Part shown: positions 1 through 8,859 of the stretch, piece after piece
Position numbering within the stretch: position 1 is the stretch's first letter
How the letters are laid out: every line of letters starts with the position of its first letter
NCBI GenBank assembly: GCA_030041215.1
Contig: JASHOH010000103.1
Coordinates: 1 to 39,235, forward strand
DNA length: 39,235 bases
Source of the DNA: Candidatus Sulfotelmatobacter sp.
Lineage (GTDB): Bacteria > Acidobacteriota > Terriglobia > Terriglobales > Acidobacteriaceae
Direction of reading: 5' to 3'
The notes under the pieces: generated by a model
Databases searched by the model: none
What the model saw: the letters and a program-made list of their open reading frames with translations, nothing else
Told to the model about the DNA's origin: nothing
Position numbers and translations under genes: made by a program

Positions 1-281
1 TCGTTGGCGGCCCTCATGTAGAGACCGGCAATGATCCAGGCGACGAAAAACTGGGACAGGGCGAACAAATACGCCAGATTTACATCAAGCACTTTGATCG
101 ACATGAACTGCGGGGCATAGCCGACCAGCACTAGCAGGGCAAAGTAAAAAACCACGAAAAACACAAACGCAGGGACGATGAAGATCCGCTTGGTCGCCAT
201 GAGATCTTTAAAGTCCTTGCTGGCGGCGATTTTATCCCAGACAGACTGGGGTGCTGGATAGCGCTCTGGTACCGCTGGCAT
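1..281 (-). CDS. DUF485 family membrane protein (3' end cut by window edge)
   Basis: The minus strand translates from an ATG at 281 into about 93 residues without a stop before the window ends. A short soluble N-terminus (MPAVPERYPAPQSVWDKI...) is followed by a Lys/Arg patch and two hydrophobic segments, one around IFIVPAFVFFVVFYFALLV and one around LFALSQFFVAWIIAGLYM, the pattern of the DUF485/YjcH family (usually about 100 aa). A strong GGAGGAG ribosome site lies at 284-293. DUF485 genes normally precede the acetate/cation symporter actP, so a symporter just beyond coordinate 1 is expected but not seen. Little of the C-terminus is missing. Family call fairly sure; the acetate link is context inference. 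Confidence 0.75.
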   Translation of the reverse strand, partial: MPAVPERYPAPQSVWDKIAASKDFKDLMATKRIFIVPAFVFFVVFYFALLVLVGYAPQFMSIKVLDVNLAYLFALSQFFVAWIIAGLYMRAAN

Positions 282-503
282 GAGCTCCTCCTCCGTGGAC
301 AGACGATTGAAGTAAACACAATCTAACCGGGCGGGTTTTGCGAGAAGGCCAACATTTCCCGACGTTGGCAGGACCATCTCCGACGTTGTGTTGACAAACA
401 GCGGCAAGTGCCGCCAGTTACTCGTCGCGTCAGCTGGGAAAAAATAAAAATGAAGCTCAACTGCTAAATATGAATAAAACTCGACCACTAAAATCGCTGC
501 TCT

Positions 504-1259
504 TTACGGTGCCTTCTGCAAACTCGCCGCCACATTTATCACGCCCGACCCCGGCGTGACAGTAAGGTTCCGCTTCCACTGGGCGAAGCCGGGCATGGAG
601 AATTCGACAACATGCGTTCCGGTAGCAACGGCGATCTCGGAAGGCGTGCTGCCGACGTAATTGCCGTCTATCGTGATCTCAGCGCCCGATGGCGTGGAGC
701 TGAAATCACATTTAATGGCGTGTTCCTCGGCTACTGCGGCCGGAGCAGAGCTCGCTGGGGCCGGAGCTGAAACTGCCGGTGCAGCCGGCGGTGCAACTGC
801 TGAAGGATGCGCCGATGATGCATGCTGCGGCTGGGATGCAGCCGCCGTAACCGGGGGCACGTTCCCAGCAACAAAGGTGTAAAGCTGACTTCGTGCCTTT
901 CCCTTGTCATCGACGTAGTACACGAGCAGACCGCGCTTCGCTCTCCGTGCCTCGAACGTTTCGCCACGAGGAAGCGGTGTGCATCGCGACCATTTCGAAT
1001 CGACGGTGCAACTGATGCGGTACGGCGCCTGATTGCCCTCCTGCACCAGCATGGTGTTGGTCACTTGTGTTGTCTTGCTGTTATTGCAATACGCGTCGAA
1101 ATTGACTTGGTCGCAATTTTTGGGGACGCCGCTGTTGTCGATTATGACGGAATGAGTTTCGGAATCGAGGACTCTGATGCGGATGGTCTCTTTTTCGGCC
1201 CCACGTGCACCGAGAGCCAAACTCAATACAGCAAGCAGCATCGTCCTACTCTGACTCAT
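504..1259 (-). CDS. Secreted PEGA-domain protein
   Basis: A 251-aa protein starting at ATG 1259, chosen because GAGGAG sits 6 nt upstream; a TTG two codons earlier is possible. Residues 1-21 form a signal peptide (MSQSRTMLLAVLSLALGARG). A globular part with several Cys residues follows (about 25-135), then an Ala/Pro/Ser-rich linker (about 138-180), and a C-terminal PEGA-type domain with the typical 'STPSGAEITIDGNYVGSTP' core, ending in a beta-rich tail. PEGA domains are thought to bind or scaffold surface proteins or cell-wall material; no catalytic motif is visible. It stands alone between the DUF485 gene and the porin, all on the minus strand but with gaps above 200 nt, so probably its own transcript. 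Specific role unknown. Confidence 0.75.
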   Translation of the reverse strand: MSQSRTMLLAVLSLALGARGAEKETIRIRVLDSETHSVIIDNSGVPKNCDQVNFDAYCNNSKTTQVTNTMLVQEGNQAPYRISCTVDSKWSRCTPLPRGETFEARRAKRGLLVYYVDDKGKARSQLYTFVAGNVPPVTAAASQPQHASSAHPSAVAPPAAPAVSAPAPASSAPAAVAEEHAIKCDFSSTPSGAEITIDGNYVGSTPSEIAVATGTHVVEFSMPGFAQWKRNLTVTPGSGVINVAASLQKAP

Positions 1260-1476
1260 GCACAACTCCTCGGAACTTGACTCCTGGCTTCTTGACCGGT
1301 TCGAATCAGCCCTTCAATTCAGTCCACTCACCTTCCGCATAGTCCGGGCTAGCTGCCGGAGGATGCGGTACATTGTGAACCCGTTATCCATCGAAGCACA
1401 ACAGATTTTTTATTACAAGGCCGGAAGGAGAGGCCCCATGGCGCATCTGCCGCAGGGCCTTTCCTCGGGTTGGGTT

Positions 1477-1503
1477 CAGCCCGGCTGGCCAGAAACCGGG
1501 CTG
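1477..1503 (-). terminator. Candidate hairpin 3' of the porin gene
   Basis: CAGCCCGG (1477-1484) pairs perfectly with CCGGGCTG (1496-1503) around an 11-nt loop, 13 nt after the porin stop codon on the minus strand. No T-tract follows, so a factor-independent terminator is not proven. Confidence 0.35.
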
Positions 1504-1515
1504 ATTAACTGCCGT

Positions 1516-3549
1516 CTAGAACGTGAAGATCGGCCCGAACTCCGTGCGGTGGTCCTGCCATAGGTTGTCGGGCGATCCAGCTATGTCGTAGGTCACGCCC
1601 GGCGCCAGGCGTGTACCATAAACCGATTGCTCAAAGCCAAACGTGCACCATGGGTTGACTTTGTAGTACAGCGTGGCGGCAAACACCTTGCCCATCAAAA
1701 GTGGCAGGCCGCCGCTGCCGCTGGCTTGAGTCAGGTCGTTATGCACAACTTGGTCCTTGCCGGCGTGGAAATAAAGCTGCCAGCCCGCATTGTGGCCCTT
1801 GGGATTGGCATTAAACCAACGCGAAAGCGGGAAGCCGATATTGACGAATCCGCCGAAAGAGCGGACTGGTTTTTGGGGAGCGATGACCACCGTGCCAGAG
1901 CAGGTACCGGTGACGGGGTTAGCGACGCCGGTGCAGGCCAGGATAGCGCCTCCCGCAGCAGCCAGCGGGCCGCCGTCGGTGGTGGTGAACGTAACCGGAC
2001 CCGACAATCCAGTCACATCGGTGTAGTAAGAATTGACCTGGCCACCGAAGAAGAAGCGCATATCGGCACCGCGATATCCGCTAGCTACCAAGGTGAACCA
2101 TCGCGTCGGCAACTGCACGGCGATTTGGTTGCCGTACCCCTTGCTTGAGTCGGTGAAGCCGTTCGGAAACGCTGCCTCATACGTGGCGCAGAACGGGCTG
2201 GCGCACGCGGCGTAGTTTTCCTTTGCCACGATCGACGTACGCCGGTACTCGAATCCGCTCCAAAGGATCTGAGCAGGAGCTACTCCGGGCGCTTTGTCGA
2301 GCGGGAACTGAATGGCCAGTCTGCCCTCGACCTCTGGACGACCAGAGTCGGCGCCTTCACGCTCGCCTTCTCCGATCTGACCCGCCAATCCCACGCTGCC
2401 AAGTTTCAAGATCTGTCCGCTGCTTGGCATCATGATCGCGAAAGTGGGCGAAATCTTTACGCCCCCACCCACCTTCTGCACCAACCCGAACTGGAACTGC
2501 GGCGATCGGGTGTAGATATCGCCGTAGAACGCGCCCAGGAAGGTAGTTTCGAGGATGCTGGGAAGAGCGCTGGAGCCGAACAGGGTCCAGTCTTGTCCGC
2601 CTTCAAAATAGACGTCGGTATTTTCGCTGGCGGCATAGTCCATGCGTGCCCACGCCAGACGCAACTGGAAAGCGTTGCTGCGAATGGACGAGACATCACG
2701 GTTATCGACTTCGCTAAAGTTACCTTCGTAGTCACCCTCGACGCGGCCAGTGAAGGTCAGCTTCGGGGAAATATCCGGCCACTCAAAGTTCGCGCCAATA
2801 CGGGTGGAGCGAGCTTTGATGTGGAATTCCGGGTCCTGGGTGGGGCCTGTGGTAAGCGTGTCAGCTCCGGCCGCCGTCAGGAACAAACCGATGAACGGGA
2901 AGTCATCGCCATTGGGCATGCTGGAATCACGCGCGGCAGTTGACTTGATGAAGCCATAAGGCGTCATCTTGACTGCACCCATCTTAAAGGCGGCAACCAA
3001 GCCGTCTTTTTTCGGCGGATCGACCGGCAGCACGCGCAAAGGAGCGATGGCCGGAACCACCACCGGTGGCGCAGGAGCTTCGGCCTTGGCCTGAGCAGCA
3101 GGGGGTGGTTCGGGAGTTGCGAGTGAGGCCGAGACCGGCTGTGGAGCTGCCGTCGGGGCCGGGGTAGCCGCGGGTGCCCCCGCCGGAGTCGCCGCAGGTT
3201 GTGCCGGAGTATTAACGGCTGCCGAAAGATCAGCCGCACTCAGCACTCCTTTGCGGTTAAGGGCGTCTACCAGAAGCTGAAATTTTGTTTCTGGACTGGC
3301 GTTGCGAATGGCGTTGGCTTCGGCGGGAGCCAGCACACCTTTCATGACGAGTACTCCGAGTAGCGCTGTGACATTGGCATCAGCTGCCGGAGTCAAACTG
3401 GGAGTGGGAGCGGGCGTTGCCTCTGCGGCGGATGAGTTAGTTGAGTTATCGTTCGCCGGTTTTCCATCGTTGCTGCCCGCGAATGCGGACGCAGCCGTAA
3501 TGGCCAGCATAAGCAGAATCGACGACCACCTCTTGAGCAGTTTCAACAT
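1516..3549 (-). CDS. Outer-membrane porin with N-terminal helical/Pro-Ala linker region
   Basis: This 677-aa protein begins with a clear signal peptide (MLKLLKRWSSILLMLAITAASAFA, cleavage after Ala24). Residues 30-170 are Ala/Pro/Thr-rich and contain two copies of a short helical motif (LLGVLVMKGVLAPAEA and LLVDALNRKGVLSAAD). From about 185 to the end the sequence alternates polar and hydrophobic residues as in a beta-barrel, with a 'GFIKSTAARDSS..GDDFPF' segment similar to DcaP-like trimeric porins, many aromatic girdle residues, and a terminal Phe (FGPIFTF) as expected for BAM-assembled proteins. It probably lets small solutes across the outer membrane; the substrate cannot be read. The ATG at 3549 is preceded by GAGGAG. 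DcaP likeness is by eye only; outer-membrane barrel is firm. Confidence 0.8.
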   Translation of the reverse strand: MLKLLKRWSSILLMLAITAASAFAGSNDGKPANDNSTNSSAAEATPAPTPSLTPAADANVTALLGVLVMKGVLAPAEANAIRNASPETKFQLLVDALNRKGVLSAADLSAAVNTPAQPAATPAGAPAATPAPTAAPQPVSASLATPEPPPAAQAKAEAPAPPVVVPAIAPLRVLPVDPPKKDGLVAAFKMGAVKMTPYGFIKSTAARDSSMPNGDDFPFIGLFLTAAGADTLTTGPTQDPEFHIKARSTRIGANFEWPDISPKLTFTGRVEGDYEGNFSEVDNRDVSSIRSNAFQLRLAWARMDYAASENTDVYFEGGQDWTLFGSSALPSILETTFLGAFYGDIYTRSPQFQFGLVQKVGGGVKISPTFAIMMPSSGQILKLGSVGLAGQIGEGEREGADSGRPEVEGRLAIQFPLDKAPGVAPAQILWSGFEYRRTSIVAKENYAACASPFCATYEAAFPNGFTDSSKGYGNQIAVQLPTRWFTLVASGYRGADMRFFFGGQVNSYYTDVTGLSGPVTFTTTDGGPLAAAGGAILACTGVANPVTGTCSGTVVIAPQKPVRSFGGFVNIGFPLSRWFNANPKGHNAGWQLYFHAGKDQVVHNDLTQASGSGGLPLLMGKVFAATLYYKVNPWCTFGFEQSVYGTRLAPGVTYDIAGSPDNLWQDHRTEFGPIFTF

Positions 3550-3763
3550 AGACGGTTGTCTCCTCGTTCCGGCTCGGCTAAATGGCCTGGCACAGAATAA
3601 TCGGCGAAAATCTAAGAGCGCGTCATGGCATTTGTCAAGAAATCTGCGCTCGCCTGCCGTCCGGGCATTGGACGTTTATCCACTGTTGCAGAAAACAACG
3701 CAGTGACGGCGGTCACATGTCAGGGTGACTGTCTAGTGAAAAATCCGGTTCGTGCGTCTGAAG

Positions 3764-3822
3764 GGGATCCCTCGGTCCGCAAGTGCTTCGCCTTCCGAAG
3801 CACTTGCTTCGCTCGGGATGAT
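3764..3822. repeat. REP-like palindrome with 12-bp perfect stem, 3' of cstA
   Basis: GCAAGTGCTTCG (3779-3790) and CGAAGCACTTGC (3796-3807) form a perfect 12-bp stem with a 5-nt loop. The hairpin is framed by ATCCCTCG on the left and CGCTCGGGATGA on the right, a frame that recurs around a different stem at 34507-34562. It begins 46 nt beyond the cstA stop and could act as its terminator, but no T-tract is seen. Confidence 0.6.
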
Positions 3823-3852
3823 AGATGACGAATTAGCTCCGCTTGCCGCTGA

Positions 3853-5706
3853 CTAGCAGCAGCCCATCTTCACTTCGCCCGTGACCGTCAGCGGTGGGCC
3901 GAAGGCGTCCTGCGGTGCGGGAGCGCCCTTCAGAACTGCGTACCAGCGGCGGACAGCGTCGAATAAGACGAGAATCACACCCGTGATGAAGATGGCCATG
4001 AGAATTGAATCCAGATAGCCCTGAAACACCGTGCCGGGCTTGAGCGTCAGCGGCCAGAAGATGTTCTTGATCGACAACACTCCTGCAGTAACAGTAGTGA
4101 CGCCGACAAAGCACATGGGGATGGCAGTAATCCACGCATACTTCTGCTTGCCCATGTTTATTAAGAACGTGGTGGTGACGGCGAGCGCAATCGTGGCCAG
4201 CAATTGATTGCCGGTGCCAAACAGCGGCCAGATGGTGGAGATATTTCCGGTATAGATGAGATATCCCCAGCCTAGGACGACGAAAAAGCTGGTAATTAGG
4301 TTTCCTGGCCACCAAGCGCTGTTACCGAACGGCTTGTGGACTTTGCCCATGAGTTCCTGCAAAACATAGCGAGCAACGCGGGTGCCGGTATCGACGGTGG
4401 TCAGGATGAAGAGAGCTTCAAACATGATCGCGTAGTGATACCAGTAGCCCATGAGGCGGTCCATGCCCGGCAGGCCGCGGAAGATTTGTGCCATGCCAAC
4501 CGCCAGCGAAACCGCGCCACCGGTGCGGCCAGCCAGCTTTTCGCCCACCTCGCGCGAGAACGTATCCAGGTTCACGGTATTAAGACCGAGATGGCTGAAA
4601 ACCGCTGGCGCGCTGTTGATGGCAAAGTAGTCCCCGGGATAGAGCGAGCAGGCGGCGATCAATGCCAGAATCCCGACAATCGATTCGCACATCATGGCGC
4701 CATAGCCGATAAAGCGCGCGTCAGTTTCCTTATCGAGCATCTTCGGCGTGGTGCCGGAAGAAACCAAGGAGTGAAAGCCGGAAATGGCTCCACAGGCGAT
4801 GGTCACGAAAAGGAATGGAAACAGCTTGCCTTTGATGATCGGTCCGCCGCCATGCACGAACTGCGTGAAGTTCGGGAACTGAATGTTGGGGTGAACGATG
4901 AAAACACCGAGCACCAGAACAATGATTGTGCCGAGCTTCACATAAGTCGAGAGGTAATCGCGCGGCTCCAGCACCAGCCAGACAGGAAGAATCGACGCGA
5001 TCAGGCCATAAAGCGCCATGAGAATCGTGATCTGGTGCGCAGAGAAGGTGAGGGCGCCCGCTGCTCCGCTCTCGGCGACCCAGTGGCCCGCGATCACGCT
5101 GGCCAGCAGAAGCACGACGCCGAAAATGCTGGGTCCGGCGACTTTGATCTGTCCCGCATGGCTCTTGAACATCCATAGCCCCATGATGACCGCGATGGGA
5201 ATGGTCATGCCGATCGTGAAAACACCCCATGGGCTGTTCGAAAGCGCATTGACCACTACGATGCCCAAACCGGCCAGCGTCACGAGGAGAATAAAGAGCA
5301 CGGCAACCATCGCCACCAGGCCCGCGAATGGGCTGATTTCGGTGCGGGCAACGTCGGCCAGGGAGCGGCCGCGGTGACGCACAGAGGCGACGAGTACGGT
5401 GAAATCCTGCACGCAGCCGGCCAGCACTCCGCCGATCAACAGCCAGAGGAAGCCAGGAGCGAAACCGAATTGCGCGGCAAGCGTGGGTCCGACCAGCGGC
5501 CCAGCCCCGGCAATGGCGGCAAAATGATGCCCGAACAAGACCCATTTCGGCGAAGCAACATAGTTGTGCCCATCAGCGTAAAGGTGCCCGGGAGTCGTGC
5601 GGCGGTCATCAAGCGCCAGGGCCTTGGCCGCAATAAACGCACTGTAATAACGGTAAAAGATGGCGTATATGCACAGAGCACCCAATAGCACCGGGAAGGT
5701 ATTCAT
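3853..5706 (-). CDS. cstA: CstA-family carbon starvation protein, pyruvate/peptide transporter
   Basis: A 617-aa polytopic inner-membrane protein. I start it at ATG 5706 (MNTFPVLLGALCIYAIFYRYYS...), giving the usual CstA N-terminus; a 34-codon in-frame extension upstream is not family-like. Hallmarks include 'DDRRTTPGHLYADGHNYVASPKWVLFG' in two stretches near residues 33-60, 'FAAIAGAGPLVGPTLAAQFG' near 63-83, a GFHSLVSSGTTPK segment in the middle, and the C-terminal 'EVKMGCC'. Members import pyruvate or peptides through H+ coupling when carbon is scarce (known for E. coli CstA and BtsT). It is shorter than the E. coli protein (about 700 aa), as in many non-enteric members. Monocistronic, with a hairpin repeat 3'. 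Exact substrate unassigned. Confidence 0.93.
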   Translation of the reverse strand: MNTFPVLLGALCIYAIFYRYYSAFIAAKALALDDRRTTPGHLYADGHNYVASPKWVLFGHHFAAIAGAGPLVGPTLAAQFGFAPGFLWLLIGGVLAGCVQDFTVLVASVRHRGRSLADVARTEISPFAGLVAMVAVLFILLVTLAGLGIVVVNALSNSPWGVFTIGMTIPIAVIMGLWMFKSHAGQIKVAGPSIFGVVLLLASVIAGHWVAESGAAGALTFSAHQITILMALYGLIASILPVWLVLEPRDYLSTYVKLGTIIVLVLGVFIVHPNIQFPNFTQFVHGGGPIIKGKLFPFLFVTIACGAISGFHSLVSSGTTPKMLDKETDARFIGYGAMMCESIVGILALIAACSLYPGDYFAINSAPAVFSHLGLNTVNLDTFSREVGEKLAGRTGGAVSLAVGMAQIFRGLPGMDRLMGYWYHYAIMFEALFILTTVDTGTRVARYVLQELMGKVHKPFGNSAWWPGNLITSFFVVLGWGYLIYTGNISTIWPLFGTGNQLLATIALAVTTTFLINMGKQKYAWITAIPMCFVGVTTVTAGVLSIKNIFWPLTLKPGTVFQGYLDSILMAIFITGVILVLFDAVRRWYAVLKGAPAPQDAFGPPLTVTGEVKMGCC

Positions 5707-5821
5707 CGTCACCCCAACTCTGGCGAAGAGTAGCGGCTTCGCCGCTCTGTTAATTGACGGAATCCTACACCCATCGCGGAATTCAGCACAACGGGCTGGG
5801 AGCAGCAACTTGCGGTTACCC

Positions 5822-6910
5822 TCATGGTTGCGATGACTTGAGCAATTCCTCTAGGTACTGCTGCCATGTTATTGGCCACGTATGTGTCCCATGGCCATGG
5901 GTTTGATCGCTCATAGGGAGCAGCACGAATCGCCCGTTCTTCACTCGTTTGATTTCTCTTTCAGCAATCCCCAATTCCGGAGGATTAATGAAATCATCGG
6001 CAGAATTCACAAACATAACGTGCGCAGTAATCTTTTTAAGCTGCGGCGAAGGGTCATAATTCCGCGAGGCATTCAGTGCGTAAAGCAGGTCGTTCGCGTC
6101 ATGCGCGGCGATAAAGCGCTTGCTGAATTCGTCATCCGCCTTATCGGTCGCCTCCCGTGTCGGGAAGTTCTTCTGCAACTGCAACGCCGATCCTGAAGCA
6201 ATCTGAAACATCGCCGCGGCTACTTCCATCGCAGCGCGCGGCTGCGTTGTATATTCGCCGCCCTTCCACTCGGGATCATCGCGAATTGCATCCATCACCA
6301 TTTTGCGCCAGATTCGATTCCTGCCCGCAATGGCAACGGGCTGGCAGGCGAGAGGCATCAGCGCGTCCGCAAAGTCAGGGTACGTTTCGCCCCACACCCA
6401 CGAATGCATGCAACCCATCGACGTGCCGAGGATCAGCCGCAGATGGTTCACACCGAGCCCATTTTCCAGCAGCTCGTGTTGCAGGGCCACCATGTCGTCG
6501 TAATCGTATTGCGGGAAGCGGGCGCGCATGCCGTCACTCGGCTTGCTGGATTTTCCGTGGCCGATGTTGTCCACCAGAATGACGTAATAACGGGTGATAT
6601 CCAGAAGCTGTCCCGGGCCGAACAGTACGCCGGCAAACTGTGGCACAAGAAACTGCGCACCCGACCCGGTGGTGCCGTGCAACAGCAGAACCGCATTGCT
6701 TATGCGGCCGTTGGCATCACGAGCAGGCGAGCCGAATGTTGCGTAGTGCAGCCGTAACTCCGGCAGCGTTTCGCCCGATTTGAAATGAAAATCGTGAATG
6801 ACATAATCGCCTTCCTTTGGACTAGGGACTTGACCTGCCTGTTGAGCGCAAACAGCTATGCAGGAAAGGATGGCGAACAGGAGTGACCTTGAGTTCTTAA
6901 GCATTTGCAC
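5822..6910 (-). CDS. Secreted alpha/beta hydrolase of the homoserine O-acetyltransferase (MetX) type
   Basis: A 362-aa protein opening with a signal peptide (hydrophobic 9-20, likely cut after VCA22). The body is an alpha/beta hydrolase: oxyanion region LLLHGTTGSG (75-84), nucleophile elbow GTSMGCMHS with Ser164, acid at Asp305/306 (NSADDFINPPE) and a His cluster THGHGTH at about 337-343. The layout matches MetX-like acyltransferases, but an exported enzyme is unlikely to make O-acetylhomoserine; an esterase or hydrolase role is as plausible. The start is GTG 6910, 5 nt after GGAGGAG; ATG 6904 is the alternative. It follows cstA's start region on the same strand (116 nt apart) but shows no functional tie to it. 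Confidence 0.8.
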   Translation of the reverse strand: MQMLKNSRSLLFAILSCIAVCAQQAGQVPSPKEGDYVIHDFHFKSGETLPELRLHYATFGSPARDANGRISNAVLLLHGTTGSGAQFLVPQFAGVLFGPGQLLDITRYYVILVDNIGHGKSSKPSDGMRARFPQYDYDDMVALQHELLENGLGVNHLRLILGTSMGCMHSWVWGETYPDFADALMPLACQPVAIAGRNRIWRKMVMDAIRDDPEWKGGEYTTQPRAAMEVAAAMFQIASGSALQLQKNFPTREATDKADDEFSKRFIAAHDANDLLYALNASRNYDPSPQLKKITAHVMFVNSADDFINPPELGIAEREIKRVKNGRFVLLPMSDQTHGHGTHTWPITWQQYLEELLKSSQP

Positions 6911-6977
6911 AGATACTCCTCCGGTGCGGGGAAGCGTATCACACGCGTCGCAGCAGTTTTCCCGATGAAGCAGGATT

Positions 6978-7042
6978 TTCTCGGCGTGCTTTGCGGATGT
7001 TCTTTGCGCCCTCTGCGGTTTAAGGTTTGAACTTCTTAAACC
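6978..7042. repeat. Dispersed repeat with GGTTTAAG/CTTAAACC hairpin
   Basis: The stretch 6978-7024 matches the reverse complement of 17720-17766 at most positions (same TTCTCGGCGT, CTTTGCGGAT and GCGGTTTAAG blocks). GGTTTAAG (7017-7024) and CTTAAACC (7035-7042) form an 8-bp stem. It lies in the 287-bp divergent gap between the MetX-like gene and atoE, which holds no other gene I can see. Confidence 0.55.
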
Positions 7043-7197
7043 ACAAAAGCCGCCAAGAACGGCCGCAATGATCGCAGAGAGAGAACCCCTCTTCCATCCT
7101 GCGAAATTGGGTCTACAATGGCACGGGTTCGAAGCGGTCGGTTAGACACGGGAAGCTGAATCTTCTGATAAGCAGAGAATGCAAAAAGGAGCGGGCC

Positions 7198-8613
7198 ATG
7201 CACATGACACAAGAAAAAAATCCGCCAGCGCAGGAGCAAGGTCTCGTCCGCTTCGGCCTCGGTCTGGCGAGTTGGAGTGAGCGCTGGTTTCCTGACCCGC
7301 TTGTATTTGCGCTGCTGGGAATCGTCGTGGTGTTTGTCGCCGGGCTTGCGCTCCATCAAGGTCCAGGCAAGCTGGCCGTCCAGGGCGGCAAAAGTTTTTG
7401 GACGCTTGTGCCGTTCACCATGCAGATGGTCATGATCATCATTGGCGGCTATGTCTTGGCCTCGACGCCGATCGTTTACTGGTTGATTCGAGCCTTAGCG
7501 GGCATTCCAAAGACGCCGCGCGCAGCCGTTGCTCTGGTGGCATTGTTCTCGATGTTGACGTCGCTGATTTCCTGGGGTCTGAGCCTGATTTTCAGCGGCC
7601 TGTTCGTGCGTGAGCTGGCGAATCGGGTCAAAGGCATGGACTATCGCGCCGCGGGCGCCGCTGCCTATCTCGGTCTGGGAGCAGTGTGGGCGATGGGCCT
7701 GTCTTCTTCGGCGGCGATGCTCATGGCCACCAAATCGGCGATGCCACCGACGCTCTTCAACATCAGCGGACTGATTCCGCTCACGCAAACTCTTTTTCTC
7801 TGGCAGAGCATCGCAACGACAGCCATTTTGATCGTTCTATCGGTGCTGGTCGCTTATTGGTCGACGCCCTCGCCCGAAAATGCCAGGACCGCGGAGGCTT
7901 ACGGCGTCGAGTACGCCCCGATTCGCTCCAGTCTCGAAGACCGCACCAAGCCAGGCGAGTGGCTGGAATACAGTCCGCTGCTAAATATTCTGGTCGCCCT
8001 GCTGCTCTGCTGGTATTTGGTCGATTACTTTCGCACTCCCCCGCAGGGCGTGCTGCCCAAGCTCGACCTGAACACTTACAACCTGATGTTCATCACCGTG
8101 GGCCTGTTGCTGCATTGGCGCCCGAAGCGCTTTATGCGAGCTGTTGCGGAGTGCGTTCCGGCCACTGGCGGAGTGCTCATCCAATTTCCGTTTTACGCAG
8201 TGATCTTCGGCATGATTGTGGGAACCGGCATCGCCGAAGCGCTGGCGAAACTATTCGCTTCGATTAGCACACACAATACTTATCCATTGCTGGTTGCGGT
8301 CTATTCTGCGGTGCTGGGTATCTTCATCCCATCCGGCGGCAGCAAGTGGATCATTGAAGCTCCCTACGTGCTCCAGGCGGCGAACTTACACCAGGTGCAT
8401 CTAGGCTGGGTGGTGCAAATCTACAACGCTTCGGAAGCTCTGCCCAACTTGGTGAATCCCTTCTGGATGCTGCCCCTGCTTGGAATTCTGCGACTGAAAG
8501 CTCGCGATATTGTGGGATATGGAGTTCTTCAGTTGATCGTTCACATCCCGGTGGTGTTTTTCTTGTGCTGGCTGTTCGCGCGGTATATACCGTACATTCC
8601 GCCGATGAAGTAA
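7198..8613 (+). CDS. atoE: AtoE-family short-chain fatty acid transporter
   Basis: A 471-aa integral membrane protein with roughly a dozen hydrophobic segments. The N-terminus (LASWSERWFPDPLVFALLGI) and the internal SSSAAMLMATKSAMP, 'YNLMFITVGLLLHWRP', FPFYAVIFGMI and 'IFIPSGGSKWIIEAPYV' stretches are those of the short-chain fatty acid transporter family (SCFA_trans). Family members import acetoacetate, butyrate and similar acids across the inner membrane. AAGGAG at 7186-7191 with a 6-nt spacer fixes the ATG at 7198. No CoA-transferase or thiolase genes are adjacent, so the substrate is open; the acyl-CoA dehydrogenase at 25.3 kb is too distant to count as context. Confidence 0.9.
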   Translation: MHMTQEKNPPAQEQGLVRFGLGLASWSERWFPDPLVFALLGIVVVFVAGLALHQGPGKLAVQGGKSFWTLVPFTMQMVMIIIGGYVLASTPIVYWLIRALAGIPKTPRAAVALVALFSMLTSLISWGLSLIFSGLFVRELANRVKGMDYRAAGAAAYLGLGAVWAMGLSSSAAMLMATKSAMPPTLFNISGLIPLTQTLFLWQSIATTAILIVLSVLVAYWSTPSPENARTAEAYGVEYAPIRSSLEDRTKPGEWLEYSPLLNILVALLLCWYLVDYFRTPPQGVLPKLDLNTYNLMFITVGLLLHWRPKRFMRAVAECVPATGGVLIQFPFYAVIFGMIVGTGIAEALAKLFASISTHNTYPLLVAVYSAVLGIFIPSGGSKWIIEAPYVLQAANLHQVHLGWVVQIYNASEALPNLVNPFWMLPLLGILRLKARDIVGYGVLQLIVHIPVVFFLCWLFARYIPYIPPMK

Positions 8614-8639
8614 GTGCGCGAGGGGCTGCACCGGGAGCT

Positions 8640-8850
8640 TTTTGTCACCCGGAGCAAAGCTCAAGGTATGGGGATGTCATCCCGACAGGAGCGCAGCTCT
8701 TGGAGGGAACTTACGACGCCCAGCAGCTGTCACGGTCGTTTGCAAGGCGCCGTTGATGCATGCAGAGTATCTGACCTTTTCTAGTGCATCATTACTGTCG
8801 GCCAACCTAAGGTCCGTCTCGCGGCTGTCGCCGCGTTCGGGATGACATCG
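8640..8850. repeat. REP-like repeat cluster between atoE and the nickel permease gene
   Basis: The 246-bp gap contains two pieces with the local repeat vocabulary: GGGATGTCATCCC-type palindromes followed by GGAGCGCAGCTC (about 8670-8700), and CGCGGC-TGTC-GCCGCG followed by TTCGGGATGACA (about 8818-8847). No gene is visible. It lies between convergent genes. Confidence 0.45.
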
Positions 8851-8859
8851 CTTGCAGCG

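Noticed and set aside
822..1280. 152-codon plus-strand ORF opposite the PEGA gene
   Set aside because: Antisense shadow; the minus-strand frame has a signal peptide, a ribosome site and a recognisable domain.
1627..2148. 173-codon plus-strand ORF opposite the porin
   Set aside because: Antisense shadow of a beta-barrel gene with a clear signal peptide and terminal Phe.
5822..6910. Annotating the hydrolase as metX for methionine synthesis
   Set aside because: It has an export signal, and no methionine or sulfur genes are near; only the fold is supported.
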